From Parasteatoda lunata (taxonomy: Eukaryota > Arthropoda > Arachnida > Araneae > Theridiidae): a DNA stretch of 64,000 nucleotides. A program made the translations under genes and the position numbers. Position 1 is the first letter of the stretch, and each line of letters starts with the position of its first letter. Positions 45,501-55,000 of the stretch are shown here, piece by piece. The notes below the pieces were generated by a model, which did not search any database, was not told the DNA's origin, and was given only the letters and a program-made list of their open reading frames with translations. The stretch lies in the NCBI GenBank assembly GCA_949128135.1, contig OX421975.1, positions 60,615,357-60,679,356 of the forward strand, given 5' to 3'.

Positions 45501-48500
45501 GAGTTTCCTGCAATTTACAAATTCTAATTGGCTGTGAGTCAAAAACAAATTTAAGAAAACTAATATCAAAGTGGAAGGTTTGCCATGTTTTGAGTGTTAT
45601 CTCTTATTTGGCTATATTTGTGTAAAATATCACCGTTTGATATATTTTGGGTTGCATCATAGGATTGTAGTGAAGTCTTCCGAATTCATTTGTTGTTTGT
45701 TTTGTTGAAATTTAAATTGAAAGAATGCGTAAATGCGTTAGATTGTAAACGCTATTGGTATAATAATAACGGATGGCGCGCTTTTTCACGTTTAGGCGTA
45801 AAAATCAATCGGAAGTAGTAACCCAGAAGTCTTACGAATTTTAACCCCTATTGAGATCTGTGCTTAGCTTTTCATGGTCAAGCATCCATTTTACGGTTTC
45901 CGAACTATGCAAATAATTAGAAATGAAACATTTTACTCGTACCACATTTTCACATACTTTGCATGAGAACACATTTTTCTGTAATTAACTTTTTTCTTCA
46001 CGAAGTTCATTATAAAAATGTACTTTCATAGCTGAAAGTGGAGAGTAACCTATAGAAATTACGTAAAATCTAAGAACGTAATGTTAAGGAAAACAGACTG
46101 AAAAATTGGAAAAATTTCTAGCTACTTGGATTTCTAAATACTTATTTAAATTTGTAATGAATTGCACTGTTCGTCTGAAGCTCAAAAATTTCCATTTGCG
46201 CATGACAAGAACGATATTTTTCCAAATGTTCCTAAAATTATAAAACATTCGATCAAGAATGCGTTTTAATCAGATATTCAGTTTCAAATTTTACTGGATT
46301 TAATTTCTTGCAATTATTTTGTGTAAGAAAAATTAATTGCGATTTTTTTTCCCGCTTGAAATAAAGATTTAATTAATTACATAACAAAACCCATAATTTT
46401 GTTGCTGAAAACTTTTAAAAATAACAAAATTTTTTAGTAACAATAAATTCTTCACATTTGTTATGGGCGTGTGTGCAGTGCATTGGACAACTCTGTTACA
46501 AAGAAACGTTTTTCTCGATTCAAATATAATTAACTACTTTGGTTTTGATTTCATACATTCCAAAATAAAAGAGTCTTCCAGATCTCTATATTAAAATGCT
46601 ACTTTGCATGACGTAAGATGTAAAGTTAAGAGTGGAATAACTCCACATAAACATTTAACACAAAAAGGAATTACTCTTAAAATGCCCTGGGTATTAATTC
46701 TATTTAAAAATAATTGCTGTAAATTCGGAAATTTTTTAATGCACTTTTCAGAGACGTTAAAAACCTTTCACTTTAAAAAAAAATGGACTTCAGATTGAAA
46801 CACTAATAGAATAAACAAACATAATACATTAGAGTGAATACATCCACATACGAAATAACACTGCTAAAAGCAAATACTTAAATACGAGGGTTGCTATTTA
46901 TATTTCTGGCCTAATAATGAAAAAACAAATATGTAGGATCGAAAATAGTTTTATTGTTTTTCAAAATATTCTCCATGATGATCAATACACTTTTGCATGC
47001 GTTTGAACCAATTTTCAAAGCACTTTTTCCAGTCCGATTGAGGTAACTCCAAAACATGCGTTTTGAATGCATCAACCGCTTCTTCGGGGGTCGAAAATCG
47101 TTGTCCACGAAATTTATTTTTGATGTGTGGGAATAAGAAGAAGTCATTGGGTGCCAAATCAGGGCTGTACGGCGGATGACCCATCAGTTCGATATTTCGC
47201 ACCGTCAGAAATGCCTTTGTTTGAGTCGATGTGTGAGAGCTCGCATTGTCATGATGAAGAATGATTCGCCTGTTCTTCTGCTTTTTTCGAATTTCTCCGA
47301 TGACTTCTGGCAAACAAATGGTCGTGTACCATTCAGAATTGACAGTTCTGCGTTGCTCTAACGCCACTGTTGCCACATGACCGTTAATGCCGAAGAAACA
47401 GGCAATCATTTGTTTCGATGTGCTTCTTCCTCGAACAACTTTTGTTGGTTTTGCCTCGTCTTGGAAGACCCATACAGTTGATTGCTGTTTTGTTTCCGGC
47501 TCATATGCATAGATCCATGATTCGTCACTTGTGTAGATGTTATACACAGCCTTTGATGTACCTTGAACGTATTTTTCCAACGTTTCCTTGCACCAATCGA
47601 CACGAGCCTTTTTTTGAGCGTTTGTCAGATTATGCGGGATCCAACGCGAACAATTTTTTTTTACGCTCAAATGTTCATGCAATATTTTATTGATGCTAGT
47701 CATACTAATGTCCAAAGACGCCTCTATCTCACGGTATGTCACATGACGATCTTGCTTTATCAGTTCACGCACAGCATCGATCTTTTCTGGCACAACAACG
47801 GATTTTGGACGACCTGCACGGGATTCGTCCTGGATCGAACATCGACCACGATTAAATTCGTTATACCAATTTTTTACAGTGCTGTAGGATGGCGCTTTAT
47901 CGCTGAATAAAGAATTAAGTTCATCGAAGCACTCTTGTCTTGACAATCCACGTCGAAAGTTATGAAAAATAATGGTACGACAATGTTCACGATTCAATTC
48001 CATTTTTTGAAAGAGAAGAACTTTTCAATTTACTGTCAACAACACAAAAGAAGCTATAATGGTAAATCGTCTGCTGAATTTATGTTTAAAAATATCAAAC
48101 TTTCGATTAAAATCGTCTGCAGTCGCCTAGCAACACTTACTGTTGCCAAGGCCAGAAATATAAATAGCAACCCTCGTAGAGAAAAATTTTAAAACACAGA
48201 GGAGACAGAACATTAGCAACTAGATGGAACACGTTAAAAATTCTAAATTTTCAAACTGACAAAACGATGCCACCATGGTCAAACTTTAACCAAAGCAATT
48301 TATAACCAAATCAAAAAATATTTAAGCCTCCCAGAGTGGACCTCTTGTTTCATTTTTTTGTGCGGTCAAAAACACGTTTTAATTTTTTAAAGCATAAATA
48401 TTTTAGTTTCTAAAGATCAAAATTTAACGTTTAGAAAGAAAATTATGAAATTTTAACAATTAGGTCTCCTAATTTTAAATGACAACAACCAGGATTTTAC

Positions 48501-49051
48501 CCAAGAAAAGCATATTACGGAAAATATGCGTATCTGTTAATGGAAATTGAGGTTTTAAGGCAGATTCTGGGAGACATAAATATAATATTTCATTATATAT
48601 GTGTGTATAGATGGATATTATAACAAAAATAAACTTTAAAATGTTTTTCAGTGGAAGAAGCTCAGCAATGTATGGCTCTGGCCGCTATGAGGATTCACCC
48701 CCTTACTATGGGACCTATAGCCACAGTAGTTATTCAGATGATGCTTACAATAGCCCATCAAAATATCCAACAAATGATGAACCCTATAATTACCAGGAAG
48801 ATTATACAATTGAAAGCAATAAGCCAATAACTGGCGACATCCGGAAAAGGCTTCTCGACTATGCAGGAGCTTCAGATTTATATGAGGGGGAACCAGACTA
48901 CCTTCGCCAAGTTGCCTTGAACAAACACAAATATGCACCTATTGGGAATGATTATTATGGTTATGGCGAGCCAGAGTACAAGAAGTCTTACAGAGAGTTT
49001 CCTTATGTGGAATCTAAAATGTCCCTAATAAAGAAAAGGAGAACATCCTGA
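42217..49051 (+). CDS. Unrecognised secreted Tyr/Lys-rich protein (three exons; 5' end missing)
   Basis: Three exons join in one frame to give 353 residues: 42217-42507 (97 codons), 43206-43576 and 48652-49051, ending in TGA. The acceptors (TTCTTCCAG, AATATTTCAG, GTTTTTCAG) and donors (GTAAGT, GTAAGT) are canonical. The first exon begins with a basic stretch then a hydrophobic core (SQSLVILVMYCLIKTCEA), which looks like a signal peptide cleaved near CEA-AK. The mature part has an acidic patch (SDDDEDTEDIK), many dibasic or polybasic sites (EKKRK, IRRQ, KPRR, IRKR, KKRR) and is rich in Tyr, Ser and Pro. No fold or family is recognised; a prohormone, matrix or cuticle role is possible but unproven. 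No in-frame start ATG precedes the hydrophobic core, so an upstream exon is missing. Confidence 0.75.
42621..42815 (+). mobile_element. tRNA-like SINE fragment, family C
   Basis: Intron sequence GTGTAGGGGTCAGAGAACTG (A-box-like), a hairpin with loop around TTTGCATCG, and B box GGTTCTGGGTTCGAA, followed by a non-tRNA body with TGGGTTGGCTCACC. Boundaries and target duplication are not clear. Confidence 0.55.
43206..43576 (+). CDS. Secreted protein gene, middle exon
   Basis: 371 nt, phase 0 in, phase 2 out. It encodes a highly basic, Tyr-rich segment (IPYRYGAIRRQGYQ, ARRYKEPKYRNF, RRIDYEAPYSEYY). The donor GTAAGT follows AAGCAAAG; without splicing the frame stops at the next codon. Confidence 0.8.
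43636..43762 (+). other. Candidate alternative last exon in the second intron
   Basis: After a possible acceptor (TTGCACAG) the frame that matches the upstream exon's phase stays open for 41 codons to TAG. It ends in a basic, Tyr-containing peptide (LQKPIRKRRQQLYDEPEMSY) similar in style to the rest of the protein. An AATAAA follows at 43817-43822. The acceptor lacks a strong polypyrimidine tract and the first codons are Phe-rich, so it may instead be a decayed exon. Confidence 0.35.
44396..44897. mobile_element. MITE with AAGGCCTGTTTACACGGTCC termini
   Basis: Perfect inverted ends of about 22 bp. Internal repeats of CCAA-TTCTTGGACAG and GTGTAAACA recur in both orientations, giving several nested hairpins. 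No transposase. The flanking target duplication is ambiguous. Located in the 5-kb last intron of the secreted protein gene. Confidence 0.75.
45340..45850. repeat. Dispersed repeat (copy 2 of 2)
   Basis: Diverged copy of 30310-30830 in the same orientation. The right end (CGGAAGTAGTAACCCAGAAGT) also has an inverted relative near 43898-43922 (ACTTCCGGGTTACTGTCTCC), suggesting a larger old element between them. Confidence 0.65.
46885..46911 (+). repeat. Mariner left terminal inverted repeat
   Basis: 27 bp, perfect inverse of 48150-48176. Confidence 0.95.
46951..48003 (-). CDS. Mariner transposase (DD34D), 350 aa
   Basis: Full length for the family (about 345-350 aa). The N-terminal third has two helix-turn-helix DNA-binding regions (FRRGLSRQECFDELNSLF...STVKNWYNEFNRG, and HVTYREIEASLDISMTSINKI). 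The mariner signature WIPHNL is at about 121-126. Catalytic residues: D160 in YTSDESWIYAYEP, D252 in LHHDNASSHTS, and D287 in YSPDLAPNDFFLFP, with exactly 34 residues between the last two. No stop or frameshift. It binds the flanking 27-bp TIRs and moves the element by cut-and-paste. The PNDFFLF form differs from the SDYHLF form of the dead relic at 33031. Confidence 0.95.
   Translation of the reverse strand: MELNREHCRTIIFHNFRRGLSRQECFDELNSLFSDKAPSYSTVKNWYNEFNRGRCSIQDESRAGRPKSVVVPEKIDAVRELIKQDRHVTYREIEASLDISMTSINKILHEHLSVKKNCSRWIPHNLTNAQKKARVDWCKETLEKYVQGTSKAVYNIYTSDESWIYAYEPETKQQSTVWVFQDEAKPTKVVRGRSTSKQMIACFFGINGHVATVALEQRRTVNSEWYTTICLPEVIGEIRKKQKNRRIILHHDNASSHTSTQTKAFLTVRNIELMGHPPYSPDLAPNDFFLFPHIKNKFRGQRFSTPEEAVDAFKTHVLELPQSDWKKCFENWFKRMQKCIDHHGEYFEKQ
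48150..48176 (-). repeat. Mariner right terminal inverted repeat
   Basis: 27 bp, perfect inverse of 46885-46911; next to the transposase 5' end. Confidence 0.95.
48652..49051 (+). CDS. Secreted protein gene, last coding exon
   Basis: Enters after GTTTTTCAG with one base completing a Ser codon. It encodes SGRSSAMYGSGRYEDSPPYY, several Tyr/Ser repeats, IRKRLLDYAGASDLYEGEPD and a basic C-terminus (IKKRRTS) followed by TGA. Confidence 0.8.
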
Positions 49052-49588
49052 ACCAAGTAAATTAAGCCAAAACAATCATCGAATTAATGTAATGTTACCT
49101 AAGGGGAAATGTGTGCAGTAAAATTTACTGAGAATTCAAGAGTGTTAAGCTACTTTTTTAATGGCAAATATACAAACCTGTGATAGTATTTCAAAGAAGA
49201 AAATGTTTTGATAAAATTAAGATTGCTTCTGATATAAATGAAGTCCTTCGAGAAACAACTGTGGCTAAGACTACTAAACAAGATGCATTGTTTTAGAATC
49301 TTGCAATACAAACAGGCTAAAGATATAAACTTATTGATGAAACTTAGGAAAATAAGAGACAGAAGAAAAGGGCCATTCATATTTTATCATCTTTTAACTG
49401 TTCAGTTATTTAAGTTTATTTCAATTATTTAAATCCAGCTGTTCTATGGTATTTTTTTATATTTTGTATATTTCATACTTGTCTTATAAACTTTATTTGC
49501 ATAAAAGAACATAGACTTGAAAAACACATAATACCTGAAACAAGTGAAATGGCAAATTAAACTGCTTTATCAATGATTTTGATGTCGA

Positions 49589-49594
49589 AATAAA
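49589..49594 (+). promoter_or_regulatory. Candidate polyadenylation signal of the secreted protein gene
   Basis: AATAAA (in a AAATAAATAAA context) about 540 bases after the stop codon. A second candidate, AATAAA, lies at 49815-49820. Confidence 0.4.
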
Positions 49595-49825
49595 TAAATT
49601 GTAAACTATCTTGTGTGCATTACTTTGTTACAAACAGTATCATTTCAATTAGAATTGAATTAAATACAGAATAGTAAATGTATGGATAATAAAAATTAAA
49701 ATGTTTGACAGCAAAAATTTTGCTCAATGTAAATTAAACCATCTTAATAAATATCAAGAATTTCAATTCAATTACTAAGTAGATTAAATCATCTTAATAT
49801 ACATTTCTATTACACAATAAAGTGG

Positions 49826-50115
49826 TTTTATGTATATTTCAGACTAACCATTGGCAACGACTAAAATGTTTTTGACCTATCAGGAAGCACATGCACTGTT
49901 TTTGATGAAGGACATTCTGTAATTGAAGAAAATCTATAGATACATTTCTCTCATATGGTATTAAATTGGAATTATGTGTATTTCAGAATAATCATTGGCA
50001 ACAACTAATTAAATCATTTTTTGACCAATCGTTTTTTCATAAAGCACAACCACTGTTTTTGATAGTGGTCGTTCTAAAATTGTAAGAAATAGATAAAAGT
50101 ATCAAATCATTTGTA
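49826..50115 (+). repeat. Degenerate tandem duplication, about 146-bp period
   Basis: TTATGTATATTTCAGACTAA... (about 49828-49965) recurs as TTATGTGTATTTCAGAATAA... (about 49973-50115), with shared CATTGGCAAC, TTTTTGACC, CACTGTTTTTGAT and AGAAA-TCTATAGATA-like blocks. It lies in the intergenic gap between the two converging genes. Confidence 0.7.
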
Positions 50116-51934
50116 AGATTATTAAAATATGTGGGCAATCCATAACAGATTTTGTTTAATTCATAGATTAATAAATGACATCTAAATTTATAAATATTAG
50201 TAAGAAATGATTCTGTGCTTAAAGATACTTTTAGATTACTGTAGCTTAAAGATAGCATCCTTTATACGGCATAGATTTTACGTAACGTAAAATTTCATTT
50301 GAATAAGTTTAAAAACAACTGAGATCAATGTGAAATCCTACATTGCAATGAGTTATGACCTTCATAAAGAAATATATATTCTTACTTTGAAAAAACATAA
50401 TTTGTTTTGAAATCAGGAAAGTTAAATTTAATTACAGATCGCATCATACTGATACTAACTTTCTTTGCGAGTGATAACTGTATGATACAAAACACGAGTT
50501 AGAACATTTTTCTAAATTATACATTCATTAAAAAATTTAACTGATTGAATCTAGGAAGGAACATGGTTAGGCTTATCTAGGAATAGTTATCTAGATAGCT
50601 TATCTAGGAAGATTGTTGGGTAGTCTTGAAGGGATATAGAAAGTTACCCATATCAGTTTACATATGGGTTTTGAATTTTGTGTAAATTTGCAAAAAAGTA
50701 TAATCTGAGCTTATACATAGAGGAATTATGTTTGGAAATATACGGTAATAAATATAAATATATAGAGATCTAAGCCTTTTTCACTCAGAGAACTAGTCTT
50801 TAAACTTATGTAAGCTATTAATAGAAACTATATAATCATAACAAAAATTTCAAATTTTTTATTATAATCAATTACAACAAATGTATATAAATCTGAATGG
50901 AGCAAAACAATCACATTCAAAACACTCCCTATATAAAAACATCTTGTACTATTACTCCATGCAATCGTTATTTTAAGTAAAATTCAACACGCACACAATT
51001 TGACTAGATATATTAGATAACATCAGCAAACACCAACCCTACTTGCCAGGCATACAATATTTAAAATATAAAAAATCACAGGTTTCGTTCTCATTTTTTG
51101 TGAGGTCCATAAATTCTAACATTTTCTTTAAAATGTATCAAGTATTAGATTCTAATTTCAGATATTAAGATTTTCCGCTTTACAGCAATAAAAAATTTTG
51201 TTTATGAAGATGGATTTGGTACTAATTCATGACACTTTAAGTTTACAAAATATTTTTTGAGCATTTCTTTCAAAGAATAATATGCAACATGAAAAATAGC
51301 ATACAATTTTTTAAACCATTAACATTTTAGGCATATTTATCAAAAGCATAACAAAACATAAACATGTTTTAATAGCAAGAGTATAGAGAAATAACATGTA
51401 GTCTATCCATCAAAACTTTTTACACACAAAAATTAAGTTGGTTTACAATAAAAATGATTGACAATAAAACTGCAATAAAAATATCACATTACTTGTAAGG
51501 AATTGAGTGGATTTTATACATAGCTTAATACTTAAATTGAGAATCCTGACTAGACGTAAATCAAATTTTGTACAATATATTTAAAATTTCATATCTGCAC
51601 TTTGTTCCATTTAATAGACTAATGAAAAGAAGTTTCAATTATTATATTAATTACAATAAAATTGTAATTTCTTAATTTCAATATGCTATTTAATTACAAC
51701 AAAATCCGATTGATTTTTATGAAATTGAAATTAATAATTTAATAGAAAACTATATTAAATGCATATCAATACAATAAGATAAATCATGGTCATGGTACTG
51801 TTAAGTCAATTTTTTGTGAGTCTAAATCGATAAAATGAAAATGCAAAATATGCATTTGAAATTTAAACTTTTAAAATTGAAACTTTTGAGCTTCAATATG
51901 ATGAACTACATTATCAACAATTGTTTATAAATTA
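50116..51934. other. Convergent intergenic region and probable P2X 3' UTR
   Basis: No gene. A candidate polyadenylation signal for the P2X gene (AATAAA on the - strand) lies at 50858-50863, which would give a 3' UTR of about 1.1 kb; this is a guess. Confidence 0.35.
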
Positions 51935-52015
51935 TTATCTACCAGTACGTTTCAAACTAGTAAATTCAGAATCTTGTTTGAAAGAATCTTCTATTCTTTT
52001 TCCAACGCAATTGTT
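51935..52015 (-). CDS. P2X last coding exon
   Basis: 81 nt after TATTTTTCAG. Encodes a 26-residue polar tail starting NNCVGKRIEDSFKQ and a TAA stop. The tail itself is not conserved, so support comes from splice phase and the open frame. Confidence 0.8.
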   Translation of the reverse strand, partial: NNCVGKRIEDSFKQDSEFTSLKRTGR

Positions 52016-55000
52016 CTGAAAAATAAGAAGATAAATAAATATGCAGCTATTGTATTGACAACTCAAAATATTGAAAAATGTTCTAACCTAAACAGAAAAT
52101 TACAAATTTAGATTATAAAAACAAGAATACTTTTTTATTGAAACCCAACGAAGAACTTATCATTAAAAGCCAAATAATTACAAGATAAATGATGTATGGT
52201 CTTTTATCAAAAGACAAAAATGAAAATATCATAATTGGTAAAGAAAATATTCAATATGTGACTTACTAAATGAGCTTACCAGTTTTATTCTTTTGAAATA
52301 AATAACATATAATAATTGTAAATATTGAATGATACTTTGGGTACTATGTAAATTTTTTAAATTTAACAAAATAATATTAAACACTTTTTTTTATTTACTA
52401 GAAAAAATTATGATTGCTAAGATGGAATATATGATGTATTATTTCAAACAATAACTACTTACAAAAAATTAATTAATGATCACCTACAGGTTTTCAGCAT
52501 TATTTTAGCATAATTCCAGTACTCGGTTGTTTATTAAGAGTTCAAAATAAAAACAATTTACTAATTTGATTTTTTTTTCTAAACTTAAAACTGTAATAAC
52601 ACTTTCTTTTAGATACAAATATATACATATATACTATACATATATATTTTTATGTTACAGTCAATGTAAATAGTCGGTTGTAATTAACACTAATGGGTGG
52701 TAATATTAATAATAACCAAATAAGCTGATTAAAGTGAATAATTTAAGCAAATTTATTGCATTAATCTGTTATTATTAATAATAAGCAATGAAGTTCAGTT
52801 CATGTCATTCTTTTGTGTTTTTATTGGGGATGTTTCCGTACCGTGATCTGCTAAGCGAACTTCAATTGCTAAGGTGCCAAACTGATTTTAAACTGGAAAA
52901 ATATATTTAAAAAAAAGTAGATGTTTGCTCTGGGGTGGCTAGGAGTTATAACCTTCGAGGTGGACCCGTTCTGTGATGGGTTTCTTAGTTTCTCGTGGGC
53001 CGCTGCCCGGATGTTGCCAAGACTTGGCAATTATTCTGCCACAGATCACAAAGTGGTTAATATTAATTTTGAACAGTTAGTATTAATAATAACCAGATTT
53101 ATCGCTTTAACCATAACACATATACAAAGAAGTCCCAATGCTATATAAACTGTTTAATCACATTGATTGGTTATTATTAATAATAACTGGTTTTAGTGAA
53201 TAATTTGCAATATTTCTCACTTTGACTATAAGAAGCGGTTATTATTAATAGTGACTGCTTAGTATTAATAATAACCAGATTGATTATTTTAACCGTAATA
53301 TATATATAACAATGTATAGTTAAAACAAAAGTTAACTTCAAGCTCTTTAATTCTTTTAACCAAGATGTAATAATTACCTAACAAATGTTGGTAACATTAA
53401 AAATATAAAATGTACATCTGATTTATTTTGATCCAAAGAGGATGAATATTTTTTAAAATTAAACATTATAGAAAACTTAATATTCATATATAATAAAAAC
53501 ACATGAATTTTAAAGAATTGTTACTTTTTCAAAATATAGACTTATCATATTTTACTTTACTTTTATTACTTACATTTGCGGTATCATCAGCAACGCTCTG
53601 ATATTTCATAGCTTTATAATAATCTCTTTTTTTGAGTAAATATAATACAACAATATCACATAATATTGTAGCCTGCAAAAGAATAAAAATAGGCACTGTT
53701 TACAAAAAGAACAAAAACTTTTAGAAGACAATAAATAAAATGAATTAATTTAATCCATTAAATTATTCTTATAAATATTCAATTTTATCAATGAATTTCT
53801 AAAGGTTAAACTTCATGAATATTTAAAGTCGTGTAATATTCTTACCAGAATCTCTCGAGGGCTAAACCAAAGAATTTAGAAAGGAGAAGTGCAGCTCTTA
53901 GAATACATAACTAACGCAGAGACTGCTCAGTATAGTATGCTAGACCAGAAAAACAACTTACACGGCAAGCAGCACACTCAGATATAGCAGAGCATCATAG
54001 GTATTAAAAACCAGGACTGTTGAACATTTCTACATGCAAGGTTGGGTACTCTGTCTTCCACCAACCGCCTTGAATTCTTTCTATCTCAAAATATCTTAAT
54101 AGATTTAATCAACAAGGATGGTATAGTTGAATTTTAAAAGAAATATTTTAATTAATTGTACAGTACTGTTTATAAATAGTTCAAAAATGCAGACCAAACC
54201 AACAAAAGGAAAAACATTTCATCACCTTCCCAACCTTTCCCAAATGACAGTAGTAGTTGGAAGGAGAGGAGGGTGAAAACCCGTTTCAAAAACCTTAATT
54301 GTACTTCTAAATGTTGCTTTTTCCTTTATACACAGGGACCACACCAAGCCTTGAAAGGAATGGTTTACATTATGTCTATTGAAGCTAGCCTTTTCACCCT
54401 GTGTATATTCTTTGGCTAAACATCAAAACAAGTTAGTATGAAACAGATAGCAGTGCAAATGTAATTGAAAACACGAAGATGAAATTTCTAAAAAAATTAT
54501 AAGTTACTATATGTCGATAACAAATATAAAAGAAACATTTTATTTTTGTTTTTTCAAAATTACTTATCTTTAATTTAAAAAAAAAAAGAATAAATGAACA
54601 ACATAAACAGTAAAAGTGAACATAATTTCTTACAATTTGAAGTTTTAAAAAAAATGGCAATACGATTTATTTAAATTTAAGATTATAAATACAAGCACTT
54701 TATAACTATTATAATTACTATTCTGTGAAATAATAAGAAGAAAAGAACGGTGCATTTACCACAGCAAGGAGTCCTAAACCAGAACCAACATTAAGAAGTA
54801 GAGGAACTGGATTAAACTTTCCTCCTCTCCCTTGAGCCATAACAATAAATTTCATTCCATAAGCTTTATATAATGTGCGTTGAGAGTCACTGTAGTAATG
54901 AGCATACCTAAACACAGCAATGAAATAAATAAATAAAATAAAATAAATAAGTTACTGAGCTATCGTTGTGAAAGGCAGAGTTTTTATTCCTCTGGTAACT

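Larger units (their letters stand above)
46885..48176 (-). mobile_element. Intact mariner DNA transposon
   Basis: 1292 bp with perfect 27-bp terminal inverted repeats starting CGAGGGTTGCTATTTATATT (46885-46911 and 48150-48176). TA flanks both ends (46883-46884, 48177-48178), the mariner target duplication. It carries one uninterrupted transposase gene in - orientation. Identical TIRs and an open frame indicate a recent, possibly autonomous insertion. It lies within the last intron of the + strand gene, antisense to it. Confidence 0.95.

Noticed and set aside
47176..47910. + strand ORFs across the mariner
   Set aside because: Antisense to an intact transposase with full catalytic motifs.
54718..54759. 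C-terminal extension VNAPFFSSYYFTE of the P2X exon
   Set aside because: A GT donor at 54759 joins in phase to the exon encoding the rest of TM2, which matches the family; the extension is intron.
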